Source: Pelagihabitans sp965238025 (lineage in GTDB: Bacteria > Bacteroidota > Bacteroidia > Flavobacteriales > Flavobacteriaceae). Taken from it: DNA of 64,000 bases. The stretch is from the NCBI GenBank assembly GCA_965238025.1, contig OZ250162.1, positions 1,240,001 through 1,304,000 on the forward strand, given 5' to 3'. The notes below the pieces were generated by a model, which was given only the letters and a program-made list of their open reading frames with translations, ran no database searches and was not told the origin of the DNA. The position numbers and the translations under genes are program-made. How positions within the stretch are numbered: position 1 is the stretch's first letter; every line of letters starts with the position of its first letter. Below are positions 26,001 through 34,056 of this stretch, one piece after another.

Positions 26001-26405
26001 TCTCAGTTCAGGTTCCGTTGTGATGCCAGTGCCAATGCCGACCAGGTGTATATTGACCAGGTTACTATTACGGGGAACGCTGGTAGTGGAGTTAGTAGAC
26101 AGGCAATCGCAGACTTAGGAGCACCAGGAGGTGTTATGGGTATCTTAGGAGGTGAAACAGATTCAGCTGATTTCGAGAGCGACTTCTTGATTTTACCGAA
26201 CCCAGTAAAGAATTCACTTCAATTGAGGCTTGCAGAAGCCAATGAGGAAGCGACTTACCGAATAGTGAATATGCTAGGGCAAGTGGTTAGAAAAGGCAAG
26301 ATCAATGCAAATAGTATAGATGTTACCAAGTTGTCTACCGGTATTTATATTATGGAAGTAAATGACGGAGATGAGGTAATGGCACAGCAGTTTATAAAGG
26401 AATAA
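23004..26405 (+). CDS. M4 metalloprotease with FN3, GEVED and T9SS sorting domain
   Basis: A 1133-residue secreted thermolysin-like protease. Order: Sec signal (GSFAQKQ); FTP/PepSY-type propeptide to about 200; M4 catalytic domain about 215-545 with HEIAH (His355, Glu356, His359) and the downstream GALNESFSDIFG Glu; FN3 about 552-630; GEVED domain about 690-775 (YGEVEDYTV); second FN3 about 780-870; a beta-sandwich region about 880-1030; and a type IX sorting domain from about 1060 (LPNPVKNSLQL, LSTGIYIMEV, QQFIKE). It should cross the outer membrane by the type IX system and be released or surface-anchored. Monocistronic, with a very strong terminator. Confidence 0.93.
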   Translation: MKKNYLLPFLMVFTIMGSFAQKQQNPSDVVEKTVDDKGNTSAIIFSKDAAVSAQKPDVLFTDYLKVSKEDEMRKISSRSDKLGFTHDKYQQYHNGIKVEFATYTIHSKGGKVKSMMGQYYNAKNTSSSPSITSSSALAKATGHIGAKSYVWENEAQAKSLSYKKPQGELVIFPEMEGISNEARLAYKYDIYSHDPVYRADVYVDAKSGRVIFENARIHHADTPANGASLYNGNVSFTADNTGSTYRLRQTVQGIETYDLNNGTSYGAATDITSGSSTFSNEQTGVQAHYAAEQTHAYFQQNHNRDSYDGNGAVLRSYISYSSNYVNAFWDGSRMTYGDGDGVTYGPLVTLDITGHEIAHGVTQFSADLVYQRESGALNESFSDIFGEMVENHATGSNNWEMGSEIGISGNGAFRSMSNPKQYNDPDTYGGTHWTNPNCGVPTQSNDYCGVHSNSGVQNKWFYILAVGESGTNDLGNSYGVTGLGLTKAGAIAYRNLTTYLSANSTFANARTGAIQAAIDLYGAGSAEEIATTNAWYAVGVGAEYVPTCSLGAPANLSASNIGDNGFDLSWNAVSGAASYNLTIGGNTVVVNGTTYTASGLIEGTTYSVSINANCSSGGNGDSASINVTTTGTSPVTYCSSASTNINDEYIGRVQLAGIDNTSGGQFYTDFTAISTSLTKNASNTITVTPVWTGTVYNEGYSVWIDYNRDGDFTDSGEQVFTQGATSATSVSGSFSVPSTAVEGTTRMRVSMKYNGVPTSCETFTYGEVEDYTVSIAPSVADTEAPSVPTNLAASNVAQTTVDLSWNASNDNVGVTSYTVYQNGSAIATISGTSYQVTGLTADTTYSFTVSANDAAGNESAASSSISVTTLSNGGGGSDVLLQSFFETGWDGWIDGGGDSFRYSGSRSYEGNYSIRLRDNTNSSTMTTGAYNVSAYNTIEIEFFFYPNSMENGEDFWVQFYDGSSWNIVAAYASGTSFSNGSFYTATVTISSADYNFASNSQFRFRCDASANADQVYIDQVTITGNAGSGVSRQAIADLGAPGGVMGILGGETDSADFESDFLILPNPVKNSLQLRLAEANEEATYRIVNMLGQVVRKGKINANSIDVTKLSTGIYIMEVNDGDEVMAQQFIKE

Positions 26406-26428
26406 TCATCCATTAACACTCAATTTCG

Positions 26429-26469
26429 AAGCCCCGATTACGACATTTGTCGTAATCGGGGCTTTTTTT
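26429..26469 (+). terminator. Strong terminator after the M4 protease
   Basis: A perfect 17-bp stem (26429-26445 with 26448-26464) with a TT loop and a following T run, about 25 nt after the stop. The convergent ogt gene ends about 150 nt further on, but the T run favours the plus strand. Confidence 0.95.
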
Positions 26470-26622
26470 GATAAACCGACCCAATAGTCTATAAGTGGTT
26501 GTGGTAATTCTTAAACACATGTCTTAAAAACCCATAAAATGCAAGGTTTCATCGATTAAAGACAGTTTTTAGAAAAAAAGAATACGCTAAAGGAGCGCTA
26601 CAAACCGATGGGTTTGTATTGA

Positions 26623-27099
26623 TTAGAAAAGAGACTGCTGTTTTACCGGACTTTCGTGCTCTAAAAGCCATTTTTTACGGTGTAGACCGCTCGCATAACC
26701 GGTTAGGGAACCGTCGCTTCCAATTACGCGATGACAGGGAACGATTATCCATAATGGATTCTTACCATTTGCCGCGGCAACGGCCCGTATCGCCTTTGGG
26801 TCACCTAGTTTTTTGGAGAGGGCCATATAAGAAAGGGTCCTGCCAAAAGGAATTTGTAACAACTCATCCCAAACCCGTTTTTGAAAATCGGTGCCTTGAG
26901 GATTCAGTTCTAAATTGAAGTTTTCACGATTACCATCAAAATACTCCTTAAGCTGATATACGACATCTTCCAAAACTTCTGGGATGATTTGGGTAACGGG
27001 CACGGCATCATGATTTAATACCGAAACAGCTGCCAATCCTTCGGCATTACCTTCCAATTTTGCTATTCCCAACGGGGTTTCTATAAAGGCCTCTTCCAT
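26623..27099 (-). CDS. ogt: Methylated-DNA--protein-cysteine methyltransferase
   Basis: This suicide enzyme removes O6-alkyl groups from guanine onto its own cysteine. The 158-residue protein has the active-site IVPCHRVIG with Cys122, the helix-turn-helix arginine finger region AIRAVAAANGKNP, and the N-terminal TPLGIAKLEG sheet. No Ada-type regulatory domain is present, so Ogt is the better name. Its start codon overlaps the stop of the upstream CNNM gene by one base (TGATG), indicating translational coupling. Confidence 0.95.
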   Translation of the reverse strand: MEEAFIETPLGIAKLEGNAEGLAAVSVLNHDAVPVTQIIPEVLEDVVYQLKEYFDGNRENFNLELNPQGTDFQKRVWDELLQIPFGRTLSYMALSKKLGDPKAIRAVAAANGKNPLWIIVPCHRVIGSDGSLTGYASGLHRKKWLLEHESPVKQQSLF

Positions 27100-28220
27100 C
27101 AGTCCGGGCTCTCTTTTTGCTCCACTATGCTAGCTTCCTTAGCGCGTGTTTCCCATTTTTTACGGGCCAATTTTTGTAAATCCGCGACGTTATCGCTTTC
27201 ATCCATTATTTCTAGACCCAATAGGGTTTCGATCACATCTTCCATGGTTGCCAGACCACTTACAGAACCATATTCATCAACGACCAGTGCTATATGCTCA
27301 CGCTTCGCAATGAACAGTTCAAACAGTTTTGGGATTGGCGTATTCCGCTCAGTAATCAAGAGTTCCCTTCTAATTTCTGATAACGGGGCATCGCCATTTC
27401 CCCTAACAATTTCTTCTAAAATATGGTCTTTGAGCACAAAGCCGGTAATATGATCTTCTTTATCACTGAATACCGGAATGCGAGAAAAGCGCATTTTAGG
27501 ATTTTCATCGTAATAATCTTGAATGCTTCGGTCTTCTTGGGCTATTTTCATTACGGTTCGTGGGGTCATGACATCTTTTACCAAAACTTCATCAAACCGT
27601 ATTAAGTTTTTGATAATAGTAGACTCCGATTTTTCGAAAACCCCATCCTCATGGGCAATATCTGCCATAGCCGTAAAATCTTCCCTGCTGAGGACACTCC
27701 CATGATGCCCTTTTCCCCCTACAAGCTTTGTAAATAACTGTAATAGCCATAACAAGCCTGTATATTTAAGAACAAGTACCATGATGGTTAGTGTTTTTGC
27801 CGTAAAATTGGCCAATTGCCTCCAATACGTAGCACCAATGGTCTTGGGAATGATTTCTGATGCGACCAGAATCAATATGGTCATTAGGGTAGAAACGACC
27901 CCTACCATAAGGTCCTCGGTAAATTCAATCCCAAAAATACTTCGGGTGGTAGTTCCATAGAGTTCGGCATAGGCCACTTTCGCTTGTACACCTACCAATA
28001 TGGCTCCAACGGTATGGGCAACGGTATTGAGCGTCAATATAGCAATCAAAGGCTGGTCTACATCTTTTTTTAAAGTTTCAAGGGTTTCCGCATACCCCTT
28101 ACCTTCTTTCTTTTTTATATTGATAAAGGTGGGATTAATGCTTAAAAGCACCGCTTCTAAAATGGAGCAGAGAAAGGAAAAAAAGATAGAGATAATCGCA
28201 TAAAATATAAGTAATCCCAT
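27099..28220 (-). CDS. CNNM/DUF21 and CBS-domain membrane protein
   Basis: A 373-residue member of the CNNM/CorC family linked to divalent cation (Mg or Co) efflux or homeostasis. The N-terminal DUF21 part, about 1-175, has four membrane segments (IFYAIISIFFSFLCSILEAV, the AHTVGAIL region, the MVGVVSTLMTILILV region and the TLTIMVLVLKYTGLL region). A cytosolic CBS pair follows, about 200-330 (VMTPRTVM, HIALVVDEYGSVSGLATMED). The C-terminal CorC transporter-associated domain seen in longer homologs is missing or very short. GldE is a flavobacterial relative; the usual gldD neighbour is not here. Confidence 0.88.
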   Translation of the reverse strand: MGLLIFYAIISIFFSFLCSILEAVLLSINPTFINIKKKEGKGYAETLETLKKDVDQPLIAILTLNTVAHTVGAILVGVQAKVAYAELYGTTTRSIFGIEFTEDLMVGVVSTLMTILILVASEIIPKTIGATYWRQLANFTAKTLTIMVLVLKYTGLLWLLQLFTKLVGGKGHHGSVLSREDFTAMADIAHEDGVFEKSESTIIKNLIRFDEVLVKDVMTPRTVMKIAQEDRSIQDYYDENPKMRFSRIPVFSDKEDHITGFVLKDHILEEIVRGNGDAPLSEIRRELLITERNTPIPKLFELFIAKREHIALVVDEYGSVSGLATMEDVIETLLGLEIMDESDNVADLQKLARKKWETRAKEASIVEQKESPD

Positions 28221-28485
28221 AGTTGTAATTAAAAAAACGAAGATACCGATTTAAATTTGTTGGAGATAATTTTAACGCCTTCAGGAAGAATAAATTACGA
28301 ATCTAACCGAACCCAAACGGAATTTCTTAAAAACAGTAGTTAAACCAATAAATACTGGCTGAGGCTACAGAATCAATGGCTTTGTCAAAAAATATACCGG
28401 TTAGTATAATATTTTTAGTCCCATCAGCAGGAGAGTAGGGACACTTAGGACAACTTTACTTTAGCAAATACTACCTATTGTACTG

Positions 28486-29472
28486 CTACAGTAGTTTAAC
28501 AGCATCTTTGGCAAAATAACTTGCAATTATATTCGCCCCTGCCCTTTTCATCGCCGTCAACTGTTCGATCATTACCGCATCATGGTCTAACCAACCTTTT
28601 TCTGCTGCTGCCTTTAACATAGCGTACTCGCCACTGACTTGATACACGGCCACTGGTACTTCAACTTCATTTCGAATTTCACGTACAATGTCTAAATAGC
28701 AAAGACCAGGTTTGACCATAACAATATCTGCTCCTTCATCAATATCGGCTTGGGTTTCGGTAATGGCCTCAAACCTATTGGCGCTATCCATCTGGTAGGT
28801 TTTTTTGTCCTTAGGTACATTTTTCATCGCTACTGGCGCAGAATCTAGGGCGTCCCGAAAAGGACCATAAAAAGCACTGGCATATTTGGCGCTATAACTC
28901 ATAATGCCTGTATTTACAAGGTCTTCTTCTTCCAAGGCTTCACGAATCGTTAGAATTCGGCCATCCATCATGTCGCTAGGGGCTACAAAGTCAGCACCAG
29001 CTTGCGCATGGGAAACACTCATTTCCGCTAAGAATTCAACGGTGTCATCATTTACAATTGCGCCATGCTGTACAATACCGTCATGCCCAAAGGAGGAATA
29101 GGGGTCCATAGCAACATCGGTCATAACCAACATTTCTGGACAGGCATTTTTAACGGTCTTAATGGCACGTTGCATAAGCCCATCGGCATTCAAAGCCTCA
29201 GTGCCCTTATTATCCTTTAGTTTATCGGGTACCTTAACAAAAAGTAAGACGGCGCAAAGGCCCAGATCCCAAAGCTCTTTCACCTCTTTTTCAAGATTGT
29301 CTAAGCTCAATCGGTAATAATCGGGCATAGAGGTAATTTCTTCTTTAACATCTTTCCCTTCAACAACGAACAGGGGAACTAAAAAATCATTTGGGGTTAA
29401 CAAAGTCTCCTGGACCAAATTACGAATGGCTTTGTTGGCGCGGAGTCTCCTATTTCTTCTCAGTGGAAACAT
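28486..29472 (-). CDS. hemB: Porphobilinogen synthase (delta-aminolevulinate dehydratase)
   Basis: HemB condenses two 5-aminolevulinate molecules to porphobilinogen in heme synthesis. The 328-residue protein has both Schiff-base lysines: Lys196 in MSYSAKYASAFYGPFRDA and Lys254 in VMVKPGLCYLD. The metal-binding loop reads DVAMDPYSSFGHDG, with Asp in place of the zinc-binding cysteines of the E. coli type, so the enzyme should be of the Mg- or K-dependent class. The next heme enzyme gene, hemF, lies upstream on the same strand with a 226-nt gap. Confidence 0.96.
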   Translation of the reverse strand: MFPLRRNRRLRANKAIRNLVQETLLTPNDFLVPLFVVEGKDVKEEITSMPDYYRLSLDNLEKEVKELWDLGLCAVLLFVKVPDKLKDNKGTEALNADGLMQRAIKTVKNACPEMLVMTDVAMDPYSSFGHDGIVQHGAIVNDDTVEFLAEMSVSHAQAGADFVAPSDMMDGRILTIREALEEEDLVNTGIMSYSAKYASAFYGPFRDALDSAPVAMKNVPKDKKTYQMDSANRFEAITETQADIDEGADIVMVKPGLCYLDIVREIRNEVEVPVAVYQVSGEYAMLKAAAEKGWLDHDAVMIEQLTAMKRAGANIIASYFAKDAVKLL

Positions 29473-29698
29473 TGTATATAGATTAAGGGGTTAAAGTTAC
29501 AGATTCTCGTTAAGAATGTAGTTATTGGATTGATTACATGTATCTTGACGCTTGTTTAGCACCTAATTTTTCAATGGTGTATTCATCCAATACTCAGCAA
29601 GATTTTCAGGCGGGACGATGGGTTGATTTTAGTTTTTTTGCACCGCACTTATCCTTATTTGATTTGAAAAAATCAATTATTGTTTACTTGAAACTATT

Positions 29699-30601
29699 TT
29701 AAACCCAATCCTTAGGATTTTTCAAGACCTCCAATAATTTCATTTCGGCACCCCCTTCCTCGGGATGGTGGTCATAAACCCACTGAACATGCGGGGGCAA
29801 GCTCATAAGAATGCTCTCAATACGCCCATTGGTCTTTAAACCGAATAAGGTGCCTTTATCATGAACCAGATTAAACTCAACATAACGGCCCCTTCGAATT
29901 TCCTGCCAATTGCGTTGCGCAGTGGAGTACCCCAAATCCTTTCTTTTTATGACGATAGGCGTATAGGCCTCCAAAAAGCTGTTACCGACTTCTGAAACAA
30001 AATTGTACCAGTCCTGCATACCCATTCTATCGGTGGCCTTGCAATAATCAAAAAAAAGACCGCCAACACCCCGGGCTTCGTTACGGTGGGAGTTCCAAAA
30101 ATATTCGTCACATTTTTGTTTGTAGGTCGAATAAAAAGAGGGGTCATGAAGGTCGCAGGACCTTTTACAAATGGAATGAAAGTGAATGGCATCTTCATCA
30201 AAAAGATAGTAGGGAGTAAGGTCTTGCCCGCCACCAAACCATTGGTCGACCAAGGCACCGCTCTTATCGTACATCTCAAAATAACGCCAATTTGCGTGCA
30301 CTGTAGGTACCATAGGATTTTGAGGATGAAGTACGAGACTTAAGCCACAGGCAAAAAAATCGGCTTCCTCAACCCCGAAATAAGTCTGCATGCTCTTTGG
30401 GAGTCTGCCATGTACCGCAGAGATGTTTACCCCGCCTTTCTCAAATACAGCACCATTTTCTATAATGCGGGAGCGCCCACCGCCGCCTTCTGCACGAACC
30501 CATTTGTCTTCTTTAAATTTAGCGCTACCATCTATTTCCTCGAGCTTGGCTGTAATGGTATTTTGTAGATTTTCAATATATCGGTAGAAAATATCTTTCA
30601 T
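29699..30601 (-). CDS. hemF: Oxygen-dependent coproporphyrinogen III oxidase
   Basis: HemF decarboxylates coproporphyrinogen III to protoporphyrinogen IX using O2, a sign of aerobic heme synthesis. At 300 residues it is of normal length. Family blocks seen are RAEGGGGRSRIIENGAVFEK, GVNISAVHG, HANWRYFE, WWFGGGQDLTPYY-like WFGGGQDLTPYYLF, RNEARGVGGLFFDY and GRYVEFNLVHDKGT followed by FGLKTNGR. It is transcribed toward hemB. Confidence 0.97.
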   Translation of the reverse strand: MKDIFYRYIENLQNTITAKLEEIDGSAKFKEDKWVRAEGGGGRSRIIENGAVFEKGGVNISAVHGRLPKSMQTYFGVEEADFFACGLSLVLHPQNPMVPTVHANWRYFEMYDKSGALVDQWFGGGQDLTPYYLFDEDAIHFHSICKRSCDLHDPSFYSTYKQKCDEYFWNSHRNEARGVGGLFFDYCKATDRMGMQDWYNFVSEVGNSFLEAYTPIVIKRKDLGYSTAQRNWQEIRRGRYVEFNLVHDKGTLFGLKTNGRIESILMSLPPHVQWVYDHHPEEGGAEMKLLEVLKNPKDWV

Positions 30602-31237
30602 GGCAGAATCTCAACATAAGAATGGTAAAAGTAAGGAATCCTTAAAAGAAATTGTGCAGATATAAAATTTCAAAAGCCCCTTAAAAAGGGGCTTCCTGAA
30701 ATCAACTTAAAAAGGGGGAACTAACTAAAACCCGTTTTATATTGGGAGCTTGGCATTGCGGGACTACCAAACCCCCTGTTCGCTCTATCTATTGAAATGG
30801 TTAGTGTAGAGTAAAGCGTTATATTTTATACTTGCAATCAAAATTTATTAAATCGGATTTATTCTTTTTTTACTTATTTGGAAAGCGATTTTTTATCAAG
30901 ATTAAAATAAACCTTGACCGAGTCTTCAACCAAAATAACGTAAAGGGAAAACAAAAAACTCAAGGTGCTTACCAGAAAAAAACTTTCAACCAAAAAGGGA
31001 ATATCCATAATAGTGTTCTAATTAAACCTAACAATCGTTCTCAAAAATTGTTAAATCCACATGCTATGTATTGCCTGCTTGTTCAAATATAATAATGCAG
31101 TTTAGGGAGGAAAAAAAAGAGAGGGATGGATTCACAATCATCGATAAAACACAAAAATCATCGACGAAATGCAATATTAACAATATAAATCCTACAAAAG
31201 AAAATAGTATTGATTAAAATCAATTCATATAAGAAGA
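30602..31237. other. Noncoding region between hemF and the hybrid kinase
   Basis: 636 nt without a supported gene. An 86-codon open frame from a TTG at 30832 is Lys/Asn/Phe-rich and looks like chance. The 30674-30694 hairpin and a nearby second CTTAAAAAGGGG (around 30706) are the only structures I see. Promoters for hemF (minus strand) must lie here but none stands out. Confidence 0.5.
30674..30694 (-). terminator. Hairpin, possible terminator of the GTPase operon
   Basis: AAGCCCC (30674-30680) pairs with GGGGCTT (30688-30694); on the minus strand it is followed by TTTTG. It lies about 540 nt beyond the last gene of the minus-strand GTPase operon, so the assignment is weak. Confidence 0.35.
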
Positions 31238-32755
31238 CTATTTAAGAAGGCGATACATTGTTTTAAGCAGCTCGCTTTCTTCGAAGGGTTTTGTGAGTAC
31301 CGCATTCATACCCGCTTTTAAGTACTTTTTTATATCAGCCTCATAAGAATTTGCGGTAACTCCTATAATTGGTATTCTTTTAATATTATTAAATGGAAAA
31401 TCACGGACTAATGAAGCCAACTGATCTCCAGAAATATTGGGAAGGTTTACATCTAACAGAATAATGTCGTAGGACCCATTCATTACCTCTTCTATGACCA
31501 ATGCCCCATCGCTTACCAAGTCAACATAAAAATCGCCGGCATCCACGAGCATTTTAAAAAGTGTCATTTGTACTTGTTCGTCATCTTCTACCAGCAGTAC
31601 TTTTCGCTTGGGGTTATTTTTTGTCTTCACAGAACTTTTTCGGGAACGCCCTTTTGATTCGGTAACGGATTGTACTGGGTGTAACGGAAAAGTCAAGTTG
31701 ATATCAAAATAAAAATAAGAACCCCCAGCAACATTTGAATCTAACCTTATTTCACTCCCCATAAGACCCAAAAACCCCTTTACTATCGACAGTCCTAAAC
31801 CAGCTCCTTTGATGGGACCGAGCTGTTCAAAACTTTCAAAAATACGTTCAGAATTTTCCGGATCAATACCCTTGCCGGTATCCCGCACCCCGAAACGGAG
31901 ATTAACAATGTTAGCTCTTTTTTGGTTTAATGTTACTTGAAGTGCTACGCTCCCCTCTTGCGTATATTTTATGGCATTGTCGCATAAGTTGGTCAACACT
32001 TGTAACAAACGAAGACGGTCTCCTTCCAGATATTCGGGAATTTTTTCGTCTACCAGGAGCGTAAAAACAAGACCTTTTTCCTTTGCTCGGGCATTATAGG
32101 TAGTTCTTAAGAAATCTATTAGTTTGGCGAAATGGAAAACTCCTGGGTTAAGGGCTAGTTTTCCTTTTGAAATCATTGAAATACTTAAGATATCCTCTAG
32201 CATCAACTTTAGATTAGAGGAAGATTCCTTTAATACGGCTAGCGTTCTTTTTTGTTCGCTATCCAGCTTGGTTCGGCCTAAAATATTGGTCAGGGCCATG
32301 ATATTCGTTAACGGGTTCCGGATTTCATGACTAAAATTTTGAATAAACTCGTTCTTAAAACGCTCTCGTTCCTCTAGTTCCCGGTTTTTTATCAAAACAA
32401 GTTCTGAATCGATAATGGATTCGTTTCTTGCCTGTGCGATGGCCTGATATGAAAGGTAATGTTCAGTAAGGTCGTGAATTACGATTAGGAGGCCTTCATT
32501 CTTTTTAAAAACTTCTATATCAGTAGTAAAATTTAGCTTACCTGAGCTTAAATGAACACATTGAAAAACTGTTCTTTTCCCAGTTGGGGAAACACTATCG
32601 GGGATGCTTAAAAAAAAAGGGTGAAAATCGCCAATTTGCCCTCCTTTTTCTATCGTAAAGAGTGTTTGATCGCTCTCCAATATGGACCCATTGGCGTCTG
32701 TCAATATAAATTGAAAACGCTCGTTCTCGTAGTTTTTCCTATGTTTTTGGAGCAT
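31238..32755 (-). CDS. Hybrid histidine kinase with receiver domain
   Basis: A 505-residue cytosolic hybrid kinase without membrane segments. An N-terminal PAS-like sensor (about 10-115, FILTDANGSILESDQTLF and LLIVIHDLTEH) leads to the HisKA domain with His143 in FSHEIRNPLTN. The HATPase follows (LTNLCDNAIKYT, GVRDTGKGID, KGAGLGLSIV). A receiver domain, about 380-503, has KVLLVEDDEQVQ and the phospho-Asp in DIILLDVNLPNISGDQLA and ends VLTKPFEESELL. Its start lies 17 nt inside the GTPase gene, so it is co-translated. It is the last gene of the coiled-coil/Roadblock/GTPase operon and may be that module's input or output. Confidence 0.93.
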   Translation of the reverse strand: MLQKHRKNYENERFQFILTDANGSILESDQTLFTIEKGGQIGDFHPFFLSIPDSVSPTGKRTVFQCVHLSSGKLNFTTDIEVFKKNEGLLIVIHDLTEHYLSYQAIAQARNESIIDSELVLIKNRELEERERFKNEFIQNFSHEIRNPLTNIMALTNILGRTKLDSEQKRTLAVLKESSSNLKLMLEDILSISMISKGKLALNPGVFHFAKLIDFLRTTYNARAKEKGLVFTLLVDEKIPEYLEGDRLRLLQVLTNLCDNAIKYTQEGSVALQVTLNQKRANIVNLRFGVRDTGKGIDPENSERIFESFEQLGPIKGAGLGLSIVKGFLGLMGSEIRLDSNVAGGSYFYFDINLTFPLHPVQSVTESKGRSRKSSVKTKNNPKRKVLLVEDDEQVQMTLFKMLVDAGDFYVDLVSDGALVIEEVMNGSYDIILLDVNLPNISGDQLASLVRDFPFNNIKRIPIIGVTANSYEADIKKYLKAGMNAVLTKPFEESELLKTMYRLLK

Positions 32756-33245
32756 CGGTTGCTAGCATTTTTGCCAATTCTGCGAAGAGGTCATTTACCT
32801 GGCTGCCAGTCTTGGCACTGGTTAGATAGTCATAAGGGATACTATTGTCGTTAAGGAGTTTTTCAACTTCCGAAATAGTAATAAGGTCGGTCTTATTACC
32901 CACTATCTTAACAGGAATAGTGGGCACTTTTTCTTCTAAAATGACGAGGTTTCTCCGGATATCCTGGAAGGTCAATGGCCTTGTAACATCAAAAACATAA
33001 ATGGCACCATGAGAGCCCAAGAGATATGATTCCCGAATGTGGCGAAGGTCATCAGTACCTTCCAAGTCCCATAGAATCAGGGATACCGACTTATCAGAGG
33101 AAATTTCTACTATTTTTTTGGTAATATGTACCCCGATGGAGACCTTATAGTTATCTGAAAAACTATTATCTACAAAACGACGAATCAATGAGGTCTTGCC
33201 CACTCCAAAATAGCCAAGTACGATTATCTTTTTAGAGATATGCAT
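32739..33245 (-). CDS. Ras/Rab-like small GTPase
   Basis: A 168-residue stand-alone G domain of the Ras superfamily, as in MglA-like and other prokaryotic Ras-like proteins. G1 is GYFGVGKTS (11-19); switch I is SIGVHITKK, with Ser36 where Rabs have Thr; G3 is WDLEGTDD (59-66), where DTAGQ is usual, so the catalytic Gln is Thr64; G4 is NKTD (117-120) and G5 is TSAKTG. There is no prenylation motif or membrane segment. It overlaps the Roadblock-like gene by 14 nt and the hybrid kinase gene by 17 nt. The Roadblock-like neighbour is the natural candidate regulator, as MglB is for MglA. Confidence 0.9.
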   Translation of the reverse strand: MHISKKIIVLGYFGVGKTSLIRRFVDNSFSDNYKVSIGVHITKKIVEISSDKSVSLILWDLEGTDDLRHIRESYLLGSHGAIYVFDVTRPLTFQDIRRNLVILEEKVPTIPVKIVGNKTDLITISEVEKLLNDNSIPYDYLTSAKTGSQVNDLFAELAKMLATDAPKT

Positions 33246-34035
33246 TCCTAAAAGTTTCTGCCAGTTTAAGGCTGATTGTTTCTGAACTCAAGGTTATATA
33301 ATAGTCGTTTTGGGTAAAATCTTCATAGAAATTAAAAATAAGGTCTTGTATATTGTCTTTGGCTTGAAGCGTGTAACCACCGGAAAGCACTACCGCAACA
33401 TAATATCTGGCAAAACTTTGGAGATGAATGTGGTACAATTCATAATCGATAAGCTCTAAACTCTGGTTCTTTTGCCCGAAAGCATCTTCCACAAAATTCT
33501 TAATTGCAGTGAGCATTCCGGAAATCATCTCTTCATCTATGGTTTTGGCATTTGAGAAACTTGCCCTTAAAAGCCCCGATTCTTTTTCTATCAGCAACAC
33601 CTGTTCAATGTGCGGCGCAATCAGATCATCTACGATGCCCTGTTTTTCATTTGACTTTCCGAACCAAGATTTTATTCTTCCTGTGAATCCTAGCTGGGTG
33701 TTTATTTTTTCGGAAAGTTGCTTCATTTCCTGGGCAACATATTTCTTGACCATTTTACCAAGAACAGGATAGAGTGCATCTACCACCTCATCTTTATGGT
33801 TTTTGATTTCTTCTTTAAGTGTAGCGGTAATCACTGGCCCAAGCGTAGACGGGATACTGGCCTTGAATTCATTAATTTGGTGGATTATTAGCGGATCAAC
33901 TTTTGGGGAGAGTTTTTCCCGTTCGTTCAGGGTATCTTCAAGTTGTTCTAATCTATGCGCTATTTTTTCGAGATAAGCGGTGTCATCTTCGAACAGAATA
34001 TCCTTTAATATTTGAATTTTATCATTTTCGTTCAT
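33232..34035 (-). CDS. Roadblock/longin-like regulator (OmpA N-terminal-type)
   Basis: A 267-residue cytosolic protein, started at the ATG 34035 (an in-frame TTG is 6 nt upstream). The first 40 residues carry an ILFEDDTAYLEKIAHRLEQL helix, followed by a helical PVITATLKEEIKNHKDEVVD, ALYPVLGKMVKKYV region. Residues about 141-220 look like a Roadblock/longin fold (APHIEQVLLIEKESGLLRAS, ISGMLTAIKNFVEDAF, YYVAVVLSGG). From memory, this whole arrangement resembles the N-terminal part of a family usually annotated as OmpA-like in cyanobacteria and proteobacteria, but no OmpA domain is present here. It lies upstream of and overlaps the GTPase gene, so a MglB-like role as GTPase regulator is likely but inferred. 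Confidence 0.7.
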   Translation of the reverse strand: MNENDKIQILKDILFEDDTAYLEKIAHRLEQLEDTLNEREKLSPKVDPLIIHQINEFKASIPSTLGPVITATLKEEIKNHKDEVVDALYPVLGKMVKKYVAQEMKQLSEKINTQLGFTGRIKSWFGKSNEKQGIVDDLIAPHIEQVLLIEKESGLLRASFSNAKTIDEEMISGMLTAIKNFVEDAFGQKNQSLELIDYELYHIHLQSFARYYVAVVLSGGYTLQAKDNIQDLIFNFYEDFTQNDYYITLSSETISLKLAETFRNAYL

Positions 34036-34056
34036 AACCAAGAACCTTGGTACAGG

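Noticed and set aside
30832..31092. An 86-codon open frame on the plus strand between hemF and the hybrid kinase.
   Set aside because: It starts with TTG, is rich in Lys, Asn and Phe as translated AT-rich noncoding DNA would be, and has no signal, motif or neighbour to support it.
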